A stretch of 64,000 nucleotides of DNA from Streptomyces sp. NBC_00162 (GCF_024611995.1 NZ_CP102509.1:4340001-4404000), one strand, 5' to 3'. Counted from the stretch's first letter, positions 39,886 to 49,538 are shown. Notes: a model not told the origin generated them from the letters alone. Numbers and translations are program-made.

Positions 39886-41406
39886 TTACTTGTCTCCGAC
39901 CCGCGAGCCGAGGGTGATGTCGACCGTGCTCGGCTTTCCGCCGCGCAGGTACGTCAGCTTCACCGTGTCGCCGGGCTTGTACGTCCAGATCATGCTGATG
40001 AGGGTCGGGCCGCTGTCGACCGGCTTGCCGCCGAACTCGGTGATGATGTCGCCGGGCTTGAGACCCGCCTTGCCGGCCGGGCCGTTCGGGTCGACCAGGT
40101 CGTTGGCGGCCGCGCCCTGCTCGGAGATCTTGGCGCCCTCGGCCTTGGACTGGAGGTCCACGGAGACCGAGATCACCGGGTAGACGGGCTTGCCCGTCTT
40201 GATCAGCGACTCGGCGACGTTCTTCGCCTGGTTGATCGGGATGGCGAAGCCGAGGCCGATCGAACCGGCCTGACCGCCGCCGAAGCCGCCGTTGCCCGCC
40301 GACTGGATCGCGGAGTTGATGCCGATGACGGCGCCGCGCCCGTCGAGGAGGGGGCCGCCGGAGTTGCCCGGGTTGATCGAGGCGTCCGTCTGGAGCGCGC
40401 TCATGTACGAGTTCTTGCCGCCGGAGCCGTCCCCGGAGGCGACCGGGCGGTTCTTGGCGCTCACGATGCCGGTGGTGACCGTGTTGGACAGGCCGAAGGG
40501 GGCGCCGATCGCAATGGTCGAGTCGCCGACCGCGACCTTTTCGGAGTCGCCGAGCGGCAGCGGCTTGAGGCCGGCGGGCGGGTTCTTCAGCTTCAGGACG
40601 GCGACGTCGTAGCCCTGGGCCCGGCCCACCACCTCGGCGTCGTACTTCTTGCCGTCGGAGAAGGTGGCGGTGAGCTTGCCGCCGTTCGCGGCGGAGGCCA
40701 CGACGTGGTTGTTGGTGAGGATGTGGCCCTGCTGGTCGTAGACGAACCCGGTGCCGGTTCCGCCCTCGCCGTCGCCGGCCGAGGCCTCGATGGTGACCAC
40801 GCTGGGCAGCGCGCCCGCGGCGAGCCCCGCGATGGAGCCGGCATCCCGCTTGAGTTCCTTCGGGGTGTTGCCCGCGCTGATCGTGGTCGAGCCGGCGCCG
40901 CCGTTGCTCCGGTCGGCGGCCCAGTAGCCCACGCCTCCGCCGATGCCGCCGGCCAGGAGTGCCGCCACGAGCACGGCCGCGATCAGGCCGCCCTTGCCCT
41001 TCGGCTTGGCCGGCAGGGCGCCGTCCGCACCGAGGGGAGCGCCCCAGGCGCCGCCTCCGTGGCCGCCGCCCGCACCGTAAGCGGGCATCGTGGGCGGCGG
41101 GGGCGGCCAGCCCTCGGCTCCGTGGGCGGCCGGGGCCTGAGCCGCCGCGGGGGACTGACCGTACGCCGGAGCAGGAGCCGCGGCCGGAGCAACCGGAGCG
41201 GCCGGAGCCGCGGCCGGGGGCTCCGGATCGTGCGGAATCTGCTGGGTCGGCTCGGTTCCGGGCGCCGCCGTATGCGGCAGCTGCTGGGTCACCGGCTCGG
41301 CGGCGGGCGCCTGTCCGGCCGCCTGCGTCTCGGAGGCCGGAGCAGGGGGTGCGGACGGGGCCGCGGGGGGTGTGGGGGCCGCGGTGCCCTCGTTCTCGGT
41401 GCTCAC
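39886..41406 (-). CDS. HtrA/DegP-like trypsin-PDZ serine protease
   Basis: The protein is 506 aa from a GTG start. It has a cytosolic Pro/Ala-rich N-terminus (~135 residues, with QQLPHTAAPGTEPTQQIPHD repeats) and one TM (GGLIAAVLVAALLAGGIGGG, residues ~138-160). The extracytoplasmic protease domain has catalytic His in HILTNNHVVASA, Asp in GYDVAVLKLKN and Ser in SINPGNSGGPLLDG. The C-terminal PDZ is NGPAGKAGLKPGDIITEFGG. HtrA proteases handle misfolded exported proteins. It is monocistronic with its own terminator, and upstream sequence (41407-41632) is a divergent promoter shared with the GDPD gene. Confidence 0.93.
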   Translation of the reverse strand: MSTENEGTAAPTPPAAPSAPPAPASETQAAGQAPAAEPVTQQLPHTAAPGTEPTQQIPHDPEPPAAAPAAPVAPAAAPAPAYGQSPAAAQAPAAHGAEGWPPPPPTMPAYGAGGGHGGGAWGAPLGADGALPAKPKGKGGLIAAVLVAALLAGGIGGGVGYWAADRSNGGAGSTTISAGNTPKELKRDAGSIAGLAAGALPSVVTIEASAGDGEGGTGTGFVYDQQGHILTNNHVVASAANGGKLTATFSDGKKYDAEVVGRAQGYDVAVLKLKNPPAGLKPLPLGDSEKVAVGDSTIAIGAPFGLSNTVTTGIVSAKNRPVASGDGSGGKNSYMSALQTDASINPGNSGGPLLDGRGAVIGINSAIQSAGNGGFGGGQAGSIGLGFAIPINQAKNVAESLIKTGKPVYPVISVSVDLQSKAEGAKISEQGAAANDLVDPNGPAGKAGLKPGDIITEFGGKPVDSGPTLISMIWTYKPGDTVKLTYLRGGKPSTVDITLGSRVGDK

Positions 41407-41632
41407 AGCGCTCTCTCCTCGTCACACACGGCTTCAGAAATCTCTGGCGTATCGGGCCGACTGAACGTTCGACGTACCGCACAAGTTCCTGGGCAAAGCC
41501 TTTCCCATGGCCCGTCAGAGCACTGTAAGCCGGACCTGTGCATCTCCTGCCATTCTTTATATCCGGCATTTCGGACGCATCCGCAGGACCTGGTCTCGAC
41601 GTCGGCCTGCCTGTCGGTGGCACCATGACCCA

Positions 41633-42433
41633 GTGACCCACGCAACGCCGCGCCCCATCCAGGTCGTCGCCCACCGAGGTGCCTCGGAGGATGCCCCCGA
41701 GCACACCCTGGCCGCCTACCGCAAAGCCATCGAGGACGGTGCCGATGCCCTCGAATGCGATGTCCGGCTCACCGCCGACGGCCATCTGGTCCTGGTCCAC
41801 GACCGCCGGGTGAACCGCACCTCCAACGGCCGCGGCGCCGTCTCCGCCCTGGAGCTGGCCGATCTCGCCGCCCTCGACTTCGGCTCCTGGAGGGACCGCG
41901 AGGAGTCCCCCGACTGGGACGCGGACCCCGAGCTCACCTCCGTCCTCACCCTGGAACGTCTGCTGGAGCTGACATCCGATGCCGGACGGCCGGTGCAGCT
42001 CGCGATCGAGACGAAGCATCCGACCCGCTGGGCCGGACAGGTGGAGGAGCGCCTCCTCTTCCTGCTCAAGCGCTTCGGCCTGGACGCCCCCGCCGCCGAG
42101 GGCCCGCACCCGGTGCGGGTGATGAGCTTCTCGGCCCGCTCCCTGCACCGGGTACGGGCGGCCGCCCCGACGATCCCGACCGTGTACCTGATGCAGTTCA
42201 TCTCGCCCCGGATGCGCGACGGCCGACTGCCCGCCGGAGTGAAGATCGCCGGCCCTGGAATGCGGATCGTGCGCAACCACCCCGGCTTCATCCGCAAGCT
42301 CCAGGGCGCGGGCCATTCCGTACACGTATGGACAGTGAACGATCCCGAAGACGTTCAGCTGTGCGCTGATCTGGGTGTAGAAGCGATCATCACGAACAGA
42401 CCGCGTCAGGTTCTGTCCCAACTGGGGCGCTGA
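41633..42433 (+). CDS. Glycerophosphodiester phosphodiesterase
   Basis: The 266-aa TIM-barrel GDPD hydrolyses glycerophosphodiesters to glycerol-3-phosphate and an alcohol. Motifs are VVAHRGASEDAPEHTLAAYR (catalytic His and Arg, E-N-T variant H-T), DALECDVRLTADGHLVLVHD (Glu, Asp and second His), LAIETKHP and VHVWTVNDPEDVQLCADLG. There is no signal peptide, so it is cytosolic. GTG at 41633 gives VTHATPRP and is preferred over the longer frame, which lacks typical composition. Confidence 0.92.
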   Translation: MTHATPRPIQVVAHRGASEDAPEHTLAAYRKAIEDGADALECDVRLTADGHLVLVHDRRVNRTSNGRGAVSALELADLAALDFGSWRDREESPDWDADPELTSVLTLERLLELTSDAGRPVQLAIETKHPTRWAGQVEERLLFLLKRFGLDAPAAEGPHPVRVMSFSARSLHRVRAAAPTIPTVYLMQFISPRMRDGRLPAGVKIAGPGMRIVRNHPGFIRKLQGAGHSVHVWTVNDPEDVQLCADLGVEAIITNRPRQVLSQLGR

Positions 42434-42604
42434 CGTCCCGCTTTGCCCACCAGCCCCCCGCGCACCGCTGGTAACAGGGTGTGCCCCGGCGCATCCGCTC
42501 CGCATCCGGTCGGCACGAATGCGTCAGGGGGCTCCACTTCGACGGTTTCCGGTCCAGGCCATTGGGGCATCCAGACCATGCGTGGGGCTAAGGAGGTTCC
42601 GGGG

Positions 42605-43120
42605 GTGGCGTTGGTGGTGGCACAGGAAGTGCCCACGTCGTCGTGCATGGATGTACGCCATGGTCCTGCGGGCGTGGGCGAGGCGAGACACCGGATGCGT
42701 GAGCAGTTGCGCATCAGCGGGGTGTCCGAATCGGTCGTGGACGATGCCGTACTGATCCTTTCCGAACTGCTCAGCAACGCTTGTCGACACGGCAGGCCAC
42801 TGGGCGCGCGGGAAGTCGGGGACGGGGAGATACGCGCCGCATGGCGCGTCGACATAGCGGGGCGACTGACGGTCGAGGTCACGGACGGGGGCGGACCCAC
42901 CCGCCCGGTCCCGGCCACGCCTTCGGTCACCGCGCGCGGCGGCCGGGGGCTGAACATCATCAGCGCGCTGGCCCAGGACTGGGGTGTCCGGGATGGAGCG
43001 GCGGGTGAGGTCACCGTGTGGGTGATCGTTGCCTGTGGGCCCCGGCACGACGATTTCGCTACGCGCGTTGCGCCCCCGGCGATCGACTTCAGTACGGCGT
43101 TCGACGACCTGGATCCGTGA
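42605..43120 (+). CDS. RsbW/SpoIIAB-like ATP-binding protein
   Basis: The 171-aa HATPase_c_2 domain protein has the N-box [18 protein letters not shown] and G-boxes [12 protein letters not shown] and [17 protein letters not shown]. These anti-sigma-factor-type or orphan kinase-like proteins are numerous in Streptomyces. The GTG at 42605 is chosen because AAGGAGG precedes it by 8 nt; the ATG at 42578 lies upstream of that site. No sigma factor or anti-anti-sigma gene is adjacent. Confidence 0.88.
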   Translation: MALVVAQEVPTSSCMDVRHGPAGVGEARHRMREQLRISGVSESVVDDAVLILSELLSNACRHGRPLGAREVGDGEIRAAWRVDIAGRLTVEVTDGGGPTRPVPATPSVTARGGRGLNIISALAQDWGVRDGAAGEVTVWVIVACGPRHDDFATRVAPPAIDFSTAFDDLDP

Positions 43121-43138
43121 ACTCGGGATCCCCGACCG

Positions 43139-43196
43139 CGAACCGCACGACAAGCGAACCGCACGACAATCGAACATCACGACATACGAAGATCAC
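43139..43196 (+). repeat. 16-bp tandem repeat, about 3.6 units
   Basis: CGAACCGCACGACAAG, CGAACCGCACGACAAT, CGAACATCACGACATA and CGAAGATCAC follow head to tail just after the stop of the ATPase gene. The array lies in the 224-bp spacer before the SEC-C gene. Confidence 0.85.
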
Positions 43197-43344
43197 CACA
43201 GCAGTACCGGGCATCGCAGAGGCGGCCGTCCGGGAGCGCACGCCGACCGTGCTCCCGGCCGCACCCCACCGGTTCCGGCGGTACGAACGGCTAGGCTCGC
43301 GCCCAGACAAGACGCCGTACCGCCGCAACCGGGAGACACGCACG

Positions 43345-44319
43345 ATGGCCAAGAAGCGCCCCGCAGCCAAGACTGCAAAGCCGCAGCTCAACAACGGTGA
43401 AATCCCGGTGGTGGGCGCACGCGAGCCCTGCCCCTGCGGATCCGGGCGCCGCTACAAGGCCTGCCACGGCGCAGCCGCCGCACACGCCGTCACCGAGCAC
43501 GTACGCCGCCCCTTCGAGGGCCTGCCGGGCGAGTGCGACTGGGTCGCGCTGCGCGAGCTCGTGCCCGCGGCCACCGTCCCGCTGTCCCTCAAGGGCGGCC
43601 TGCCCGAGGGCGTCCCCTCCGTCACGCTGGTCACCGTGCTCCCCATGGCCTGGCCGGCGCTGCGCCGCGAGGACGGCTCCGTCCTCCTCGGCCTGCAGAA
43701 CGACTCCTCCACCGGGGACCTCGGCCGCGACATGGCCGACACCCTGGAGCGTGCGCTCGTAGCGGAGCCGGGTACTCCGGTTCCGGCGCGCCGGGTTCCG
43801 GCCGAGGGGCCGCGACTTCAGGATCTCCTGGACACCGACGGCGTTTTCGAGCCGGTTGTGCACAGCGGCTTCGAATTCTGGATTCCGGAATCGGAGAGCG
43901 CCCAGAGCGCTTCCCCGGAGATCGCCGCCTCGCTGGAACGCGCCAACGCGGCCGCCATCCCCACCGTCAAGCTGACGGGCGTGGACGCGTCCTACTGGTG
44001 CGAGACCCCGGAGAAGAACCACCTGCGCTGGGTCATGCCGCACCCCGAGGAGAAGCTGCTCGACGCCCTCGCGCGGCTGCACGCGGCCGGCACGTCCTCG
44101 CTCGGCGAGGGCACGAAGCTCGTCGGTTCCTTCCGCGCGCACGGCCTGATGGTTCCGGTCTGGGACCTGCCCACCGGCGTCACGGCCGACGATGTCGAGA
44201 AGCCCGCCGCGGAGTTCGCTGAGCGGCTGGCCACGGCTCTGGCCTCGGACGCCCCGCTGACCACGGAAGAGCGCCGGGCGCGCGGCGGGCTCACCAACCG
44301 CCAGGTGACCCTCAGCTGA
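43345..44319 (+). CDS. SEC-C zinc-motif protein (DUF5926 type)
   Basis: The protein is 324 aa. A Lys/Ala-rich N-terminus is followed at residues ~27-42 by [17 protein letters not shown], the SEC-C zinc-binding motif of SecA and SecA-like accessory proteins. The remaining ~270 residues form a conserved actinobacterial domain ([52 protein letters not shown]). The domain's function is unknown. ATG at 43345 follows GGGAG. The convergent next gene is separated by a strong hairpin. Confidence 0.88.
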   Translation: MAKKRPAAKTAKPQLNNGEIPVVGAREPCPCGSGRRYKACHGAAAAHAVTEHVRRPFEGLPGECDWVALRELVPAATVPLSLKGGLPEGVPSVTLVTVLPMAWPALRREDGSVLLGLQNDSSTGDLGRDMADTLERALVAEPGTPVPARRVPAEGPRLQDLLDTDGVFEPVVHSGFEFWIPESESAQSASPEIAASLERANAAAIPTVKLTGVDASYWCETPEKNHLRWVMPHPEEKLLDALARLHAAGTSSLGEGTKLVGSFRAHGLMVPVWDLPTGVTADDVEKPAAEFAERLATALASDAPLTTEERRARGGLTNRQVTLS

Positions 44320-44440
44320 CCTGCACCCACGCGCTGATCCGGTGACAGGAGTCACAACTCCCGCTAACCGTCTGCAAATCGGTGTCTGAATATCAGAGAT
44401 CGAATTTGCGTAGAGGCGATCTCTTGTTACCGTTCTTGTA

Positions 44441-44480
44441 GCCCGGTCGCTGGTGCATCCCCCGTCGCCAGCGACCGGGC
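44441..44480. terminator. Bidirectional terminator between convergent genes
   Basis: The perfect 13-bp stem GCCCGGTCGCTGG / CCAGCGACCGGGC with a 14-nt loop lies between stops at 44319 (plus) and 44501 (minus). Confidence 0.88.
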
Positions 44481-44500
44481 CCTTCCAATTCCGGCGGTAC

Positions 44501-45085
44501 TCAACCGCCACCCGGTGCCGGTGCGTTGCTCCCGGACCGCAGGAGCAGCTGCCCTTCATCATCCGGAACTGCAAATTCCGCTACGGCCGAGTAACTGTCC
44601 GGCTCCCCCGCCGAGTCCTCTTTCGGCGTCTCGCACAGACCGGGCTCGTCGCCCTCGCCGACCGCGCAACGGATCTGCACCGTACGCCCGGCGGGCCCCA
44701 TCACCGTCAGCACGGCATCCAGCGCGCGGCCACTCGTGTTTCGGTAGTAACTCCGGCCCCACGTCCGGCCCTCACCCACCAGAATGCAAGTCTGCGCCTC
44801 CACACCGTGGGGCGAGGACAGCTCGGGACCGCACCGGGAATCCGTACGGGGCTGCTCGACGGGGCCGGGCTGCTCGGGCCCGGCCGCCGGTCCCTCCGGC
44901 GCCGCAGGACGGGCGGGCGCCGTGGGAGACGTACGCGAAGAGTCCGAAAGCCCGAGGGCCGAGAACAGGCCGCTGCCTTTTCCGTCATCCTGACCGGCGA
45001 AATCCGGCCTGGCGATCGCTCCTGCGAGCGGGAGCGACAAGATGATCAGCACACCGGTGCCGATACCGATCAGGCGGAGATTCAT
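44501..45085 (-). CDS. Exported or membrane-anchored protein of unknown function, 194 aa
   Basis: ATG at 45085 opens MNLRLIGIGTGVLIILSLPL, an uncleaved anchor or signal. A ~50-residue Pro/Ala/Glu linker follows, then a ~110-residue beta-rich domain (SRCGPELSSPHGVEAQTCIL, TWGRSYYRNTSGRALDAVLT, GPAGRTVQIRCAVGEGDEPG) with four Cys likely forming two disulfides. The pattern suits an extracytoplasmic Ig-like domain. No family is recognised. It is monocistronic and convergent with the SEC-C gene. Confidence 0.75.
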   Translation of the reverse strand: MNLRLIGIGTGVLIILSLPLAGAIARPDFAGQDDGKGSGLFSALGLSDSSRTSPTAPARPAAPEGPAAGPEQPGPVEQPRTDSRCGPELSSPHGVEAQTCILVGEGRTWGRSYYRNTSGRALDAVLTVMGPAGRTVQIRCAVGEGDEPGLCETPKEDSAGEPDSYSAVAEFAVPDDEGQLLLRSGSNAPAPGGG

Positions 45086-45219
45086 TCGCCGAAGATAGCG
45101 ATGCGGGAATGGGGCACGGAGATCCCCGCGCCCAATTCCCTTGGAAACCCGTCCCACTGGCACCCGTACGAGTGATCCGCACAAGCGCCGCGCACCGGTG
45201 ATCCGCCGAATCGGGCAGG

Positions 45220-45942
45220 TCAGTACGCGAGTCTGCTGCCGCCGCCGGGTGCGCCGCTGCTCGCCTCGACGAGCGCGTCCACGACCGCTTCCACCTGCGG
45301 GAGCCAGAGATCCGGCGCGCCCGCAGGCCCGGCCGGCCCCGAAGACGGCTCCCTTTCCCACCGGACCTGGCCACCGCTGGAGGCGGCGGAGGGCGGCAGC
45401 AGGAGATAGCCGCCTTCACCGTGGAAGCGCAGCGAGGACGGCACGTGATCCTTTGCGTAAAGGAGTTCGCCGAGCCGTTCCAGCGAATACGGCGACACCA
45501 GCAGCGACCACCGGGTGGGCGTCGCCACGACCGGCCCGAGCCGCATGCCTTGCGCGTCCAGCCGTACGAGCGCCCGCGCGGCCGCGGCGGCCGGGAGGCT
45601 CACCGCGCACGGAGCGGTCCCGCCGGTGGCCATCAGTACAGGTGCGGTGGGCCGGTTGGTCCACCACCAGGTCACCATCCGGGGATCGGTGGTGGCCGCG
45701 AGGAGCCCGGGGTCGAAGGGGTGCGCGCCGGGGACGACGCAGTCGGGGTCGGGGCAGGCGCAGCGCGAGCCGTCCGCGGCGGACCGGCCGACGCCGGGCA
45801 GCACGGGCCACTGCCAACGGGTGGCGCAGGTGAGCGCCGCGTCGAGGAGAGCCGGCGTGGCGCCGGTCTGTCCGGGGGTGGGGCGCAGGGATTGAAAGCG
45901 ATCGCGGAGCCGCTGGAGACGCCTTCCGAGGATCTCGCGCAT
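45220..45942 (-). CDS. Bifunctional DNA primase/polymerase-like (Prim-Pol N domain) protein
   Basis: The 240-aa protein matches the N-terminal prim-pol type of archaeo-eukaryotic primases. It has LLDAALTCATRWQWPVLPGV, the Cys-rich loop SRCACPDPDCVVPGAHPFDP, then TTDPRMVTWWWTNRPTAPVL, and a C-terminal GEGGYLLLPPSAASSGGQVR. The N-terminal region carries the Zn-like CxCPxxxC and the W-W-W motif typical of these proteins. No helicase or plasmid genes are nearby, so it is a chromosomal orphan, as in many Streptomyces. ATG at 45942 is preceded by AAAGGAAC. Confidence 0.8.
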   Translation of the reverse strand: MREILGRRLQRLRDRFQSLRPTPGQTGATPALLDAALTCATRWQWPVLPGVGRSAADGSRCACPDPDCVVPGAHPFDPGLLAATTDPRMVTWWWTNRPTAPVLMATGGTAPCAVSLPAAAAARALVRLDAQGMRLGPVVATPTRWSLLVSPYSLERLGELLYAKDHVPSSLRFHGEGGYLLLPPSAASSGGQVRWEREPSSGPAGPAGAPDLWLPQVEAVVDALVEASSGAPGGGSRLAY

Positions 45943-46394
45943 GAGCGCTCGTTCCTTTCCGTTGAACGCCGAGGGCCACATCACACCATGTAAGGGGTGT
46001 CTCACCACACGTACACGTTTCGCGTCACTGTCCGCTATAAGCAGGTTCACACGGTTCGTGCAGTTTTCTTACAGGTCCATCAAACGTCCGGCGGGGCTGG
46101 AGCGCGACCCGCACAGTTTGCCGAGCCGGTTCGATACCGGCTGCCGCCGCTAAGGACGACGGCCCGCGCCGAACGGTTCCCGGCCCCCCGCCGGGCAGGT
46201 CGCACGCCGCACCGAAGCAGTACCGGAACCGCGCCAACTGGCCCCGGGTGCTACCGATTACGTACCCGGCCCCCTTGTGAAGCCCGTCCAGTCGACCGCA
46301 AAAACCGCCCGCTTCCAGCTTTTTCCGGCCAAGTTCTAGCCTTGGCTGGACAGTGAGTTGCCGTCCCACGGACACCAGGATTCCCACCTGGGCA
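45943..46394. other. 452-bp divergent intergenic region
   Basis: It separates the Prim-Pol gene (minus) from the PP2C-like gene (plus). It is somewhat AT-richer between 46000 and 46080. No hairpin of note and no tRNA are seen. A GTG at 46353 in frame with the PP2C-like gene could extend that gene by 14 codons. Confidence 0.5.
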
Positions 46395-47924
46395 ATGCTG
46401 GACATGCATCCGTGTGTGCGTGTAGATGTGGATTCCTTGATGGCGGCGCAGCACGATCTGGGGGTTTGCGATGCTATTTGGCGAATCGCACCAGGTGGAA
46501 AGGCGGACGCCATGAGCGCCCCGCATCTGCCGAAAGTGGCTGGAATCGATCCAGCAGTTACGACGTCACCGCACACTGTGGCGCCCCCGCCCGCCCGGAC
46601 CACCCCCGACCCGGTCCCGGCACCCGGACCGGGCAGTCTCATCCAGGACCGGCTGGCAGGCATGGTCTCGGACCTCACCACCCTCCACGAACTCACCGAG
46701 CGCCTGGCCCGCGCCGACGATCTCGACTCCTCCCTCCACGAGTTCCTGCGCGCCGGTGCCGCACTCGTCGGCGCCCGCCGCGGCCTGATCGTCCTGGAGC
46801 CCTCCGACGGACTCGGCCCCACGACCACGATCGGCCTCGGCCTCGGCCACGCCGACCTCGGCCACATCGAGACCGTGCCGCGCAGCGCGACCTCGTACGG
46901 CCGCATCCTCGACGGGCTCCCCGACGCCCACGGCGGCTCCGAGATGCTCCCCGAACCGGGCGAGCCTCCCGGCGCCGGAGGTTTCGCCGCCCCCGTCGAT
47001 CCCCGCCACCGCGAGGTGGCCGCCCGCCTCGGATACGCCGCCAGCTACGCGCTCCCGCTGACCGCCGAGGCCACCGGCCGGCTCGGCGCGGCCGTCTGGC
47101 TCTACGACGAGCAGGCCGAGCCCAGCGACCGCCAGCGCGACCTCGCCGGGCTGTACGTACGGCACGCCGCCGAGCACCTGGCCCGGATGCTCGAGGTGGA
47201 GCGCTCCCGATCGCGCCTGGCCACCCTCACCGAGGAACTGCTGCCCAGCCGGCTCCCCCGGGTCGCCGGGGTACAGCTCGCCGCCCGCCACCACACCGGG
47301 CCGCGCGGCGGGGGCGACTGGTACGACGCCCTGCCACTGCCCGAGGGCGCCCTGGGGCTGGCCGTCGGGTCCGTCACGGGTTCCGGGCCCAGCGCCGTCG
47401 CCGCCATGGGCCGGCTGCGGGCCTCGCTGCGGGCCTACGCCGTGATGGAGGGCGAGGACCCGGTCGCCGTCCTGTCTGACCTGGAGCTGCTGCTGCGCCT
47501 GACCGAACCGGCGCGCTCGGCCACCGCGCTCTTCGCCTACTGCGAGCCCGCCCAGCAGAAGATCATCCTGGCCGGCGCCGGGCACGCCCCGCCGCTGCTC
47601 ATCGGCGAGCGCCGCACCGAGTACGTGGAGACCTCGCTCTCCGCGCCGCTGGGGATGCTGTCCTGCTGGGAGGCGCCGAGCGTGGAGATCGAGCCCGCAC
47701 CCGGAGAAACGGTGCTGCTGTACACGGACGGCCTGCTGCGCCGCACCGGCGACCCGATGGACCGGGCCTACGCCCGGCTGCACGCGGCGGCCGCGGCGGT
47801 CCCCCGTGCAGCCCGGGAAGACCCGGCCACCCTCTGCGACCACATCCTGCGGACCGTACTGCCCGAAGGGGAGCCGGCCGACCTCCCCGAGGACATCGTC
47901 CTGCTCGCCGCCCGGTTTGAGTGA
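46395..47924 (+). CDS. GAF-SpoIIE (PP2C-type) protein with an altered metal site
   Basis: The protein is about 509 aa. The N-terminal ~90 residues are divergent. A GAF-like domain (LTERLARADDLDSSLHEFLR, GARRGLIVLEP, YAASYALPLTAEATGRLGAA) is followed by a SpoIIE/RsbU-type phosphatase domain from ~residue 275 (TEELLPSRLPRVAGVQLAAR). Conserved parts are RGGGDWYDALPLPEGALGLA, LLYTDGLLRRT and EDIVLLAARFE. The second metal motif G-D-V-x-G-x-G appears as GSVTGSGPSA, so the Asp is Ser and activity is doubtful. Such proteins usually dephosphorylate anti-anti-sigma factors. The start is uncertain (46353, 46395 or 46404). Confidence 0.85.
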   Translation: MLDMHPCVRVDVDSLMAAQHDLGVCDAIWRIAPGGKADAMSAPHLPKVAGIDPAVTTSPHTVAPPPARTTPDPVPAPGPGSLIQDRLAGMVSDLTTLHELTERLARADDLDSSLHEFLRAGAALVGARRGLIVLEPSDGLGPTTTIGLGLGHADLGHIETVPRSATSYGRILDGLPDAHGGSEMLPEPGEPPGAGGFAAPVDPRHREVAARLGYAASYALPLTAEATGRLGAAVWLYDEQAEPSDRQRDLAGLYVRHAAEHLARMLEVERSRSRLATLTEELLPSRLPRVAGVQLAARHHTGPRGGGDWYDALPLPEGALGLAVGSVTGSGPSAVAAMGRLRASLRAYAVMEGEDPVAVLSDLELLLRLTEPARSATALFAYCEPAQQKIILAGAGHAPPLLIGERRTEYVETSLSAPLGMLSCWEAPSVEIEPAPGETVLLYTDGLLRRTGDPMDRAYARLHAAAAAVPRAAREDPATLCDHILRTVLPEGEPADLPEDIVLLAARFE

Positions 47925-48048
47925 GCTGGGACTGTTGCGACGAAACCGGCTGTTTGTGCGATAAAGCACACGGGCCTCCTGGCGCTCGCACATACGATGG
48001 ACGAGGGCCCCACCCCGGTCCGTGCCTGTCGTAGCTGAGGAGAATGAC

Positions 48049-49515
48049 GTGGCTGACGAGCTCACCCCGGAGACCCCGGAAGAAGAGCAGCCCAAGAAGA
48101 CGCACAAGCAGCGCAAGAACGGTCTGTACCCGGGCGTCAGCGACGAACTCGCCGAGAGCATGCGCACCGGCTGGGCCGACACAGAGCTGCGCGGGCTGGA
48201 GCCCATCGCCCAGGCCTCGTACACCGCCGCCCGCCGAGCCGCGCTGTCCGCGCGCTTCCCCGGCGAGCGCCTCGTCGTCCCCGCGGGTCGCCTGAAGACC
48301 CGCTCGAACGACACCGAGTACCCCTTCCGCGCCTCGACCGAGTACGCGTACCTCACCGGCGACCAGACCGAGAACGGCGTCCTGGTCCTGGAGCCCACCG
48401 GGGAGACCGGCCACACGGCCACCGTCTACCTGCTGCCGCGCTCCAACCGTGAGAACGGCGAGTTCTGGCTGTCCGGTCAGGGCGAGCTGTGGGTCGGCCG
48501 GCGCCACTCCCTCACCGAGGCCGAGCAGCTCCTGGGCATTCCCGCCAAGGACGTCCGCGAACTCGCCGAGGCCCTCACCGAGGCCGAGGGCCCGGTCCGG
48601 AACGTCCGCGGCCACGACTCCCTCATCGAGTCCGCCCTCACCGACAAGGTGACCAAGGAGCGCGACGAGGAACTGCGCGTCTACCTCTCCGAGGCCCGCG
48701 CCGTGAAGGACGACTTCGAGATCGGCGAGCTGCAGAAGGCCGTCGACTCCACCGTCCGCGGCTTCGAGGACGTCGTGAAGGTCCTCGACAAGGCCGAGGC
48801 CACCTCCGAGCGCTACATCGAGGGCACTTTCTTCCTGCGTGCCCGCGTCGAGGGCAACGACGTCGGCTACGGCTCCATCTGCGCCGCCGGCCCGCACGCC
48901 TGCACCCTGCACTGGGTCCGCAACGACGGCGACGTCCGCTCCGGCGACCTGCTGCTGCTCGACGCCGGCGTGGAGACCCACTCCCTCTACACCGCCGACG
49001 TCACGCGCACGCTGCCGATCAACGGCACGTACACCGACATCCAGCGCAAGATCTACGACGCGGTCTACGAGTCCCAGGAAGCCGGCATCGCCGCCGTCAA
49101 GCCGGGTGCCAAGTTCCGCGACTTCCACGACGCCTCCCAGCACGTCCTGGCCGAGAAGCTCGTCGAGTGGGGCCTGCTGGAGGGCCCGGTCGAGCGCGTC
49201 CTGGAGCTCGGCCTGCAGCGCCGCTGGACCCTGCACGGCACCGGCCACATGCTCGGCATGGACGTCCACGACTGCGCCGCCGCGCGCACCGAGGCGTACG
49301 TCGACGGCACCCTGGAGCCGGGTATGTGCCTCACCGTCGAGCCGGGTCTGTACTTCCAGGCCGACGACCTGACCGTGCCCGAGGAGTACCGCGGCATCGG
49401 CGTCCGGATCGAGGACGACATCATCGTCACCGAGGACGGCAACCGGAACCTGTCGGCCGGACTGCCCCGCACCTCGGACGAGGTCGAGGCATGGATGGCG
49501 CGCCTCAAGGGCTGA
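48049..49515 (+). CDS. pepP: Aminopeptidase P family protein (Xaa-Pro aminopeptidase)
   Basis: The 488-aa pita-bread metalloenzyme removes N-terminal residues preceding Pro. An N-terminal non-catalytic domain (residues ~30-215) is followed by the catalytic domain. Metal ligands are Asp in GDLLLLDAGVE, Asp in YTADVTRTLPI, His in LHGTGHMLGMDVHDC, Glu in LTVEPGLYFQ and Glu in GVRIEDDIIVT. GTG at 48049 follows GAGGAGA. It is cytosolic, monocistronic, and convergent with the RsbW-like ATPase gene, with a hairpin between. Confidence 0.93.
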   Translation: MADELTPETPEEEQPKKTHKQRKNGLYPGVSDELAESMRTGWADTELRGLEPIAQASYTAARRAALSARFPGERLVVPAGRLKTRSNDTEYPFRASTEYAYLTGDQTENGVLVLEPTGETGHTATVYLLPRSNRENGEFWLSGQGELWVGRRHSLTEAEQLLGIPAKDVRELAEALTEAEGPVRNVRGHDSLIESALTDKVTKERDEELRVYLSEARAVKDDFEIGELQKAVDSTVRGFEDVVKVLDKAEATSERYIEGTFFLRARVEGNDVGYGSICAAGPHACTLHWVRNDGDVRSGDLLLLDAGVETHSLYTADVTRTLPINGTYTDIQRKIYDAVYESQEAGIAAVKPGAKFRDFHDASQHVLAEKLVEWGLLEGPVERVLELGLQRRWTLHGTGHMLGMDVHDCAAARTEAYVDGTLEPGMCLTVEPGLYFQADDLTVPEEYRGIGVRIEDDIIVTEDGNRNLSAGLPRTSDEVEAWMARLKG

Positions 49516-49538
49516 CGAGCGAGTCTCGACGCCGTGAT

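Noticed and set aside
43139..43196. Possible CRISPR array
   Set aside because: Units are contiguous 16-mers without spacers, and no cas genes are nearby.
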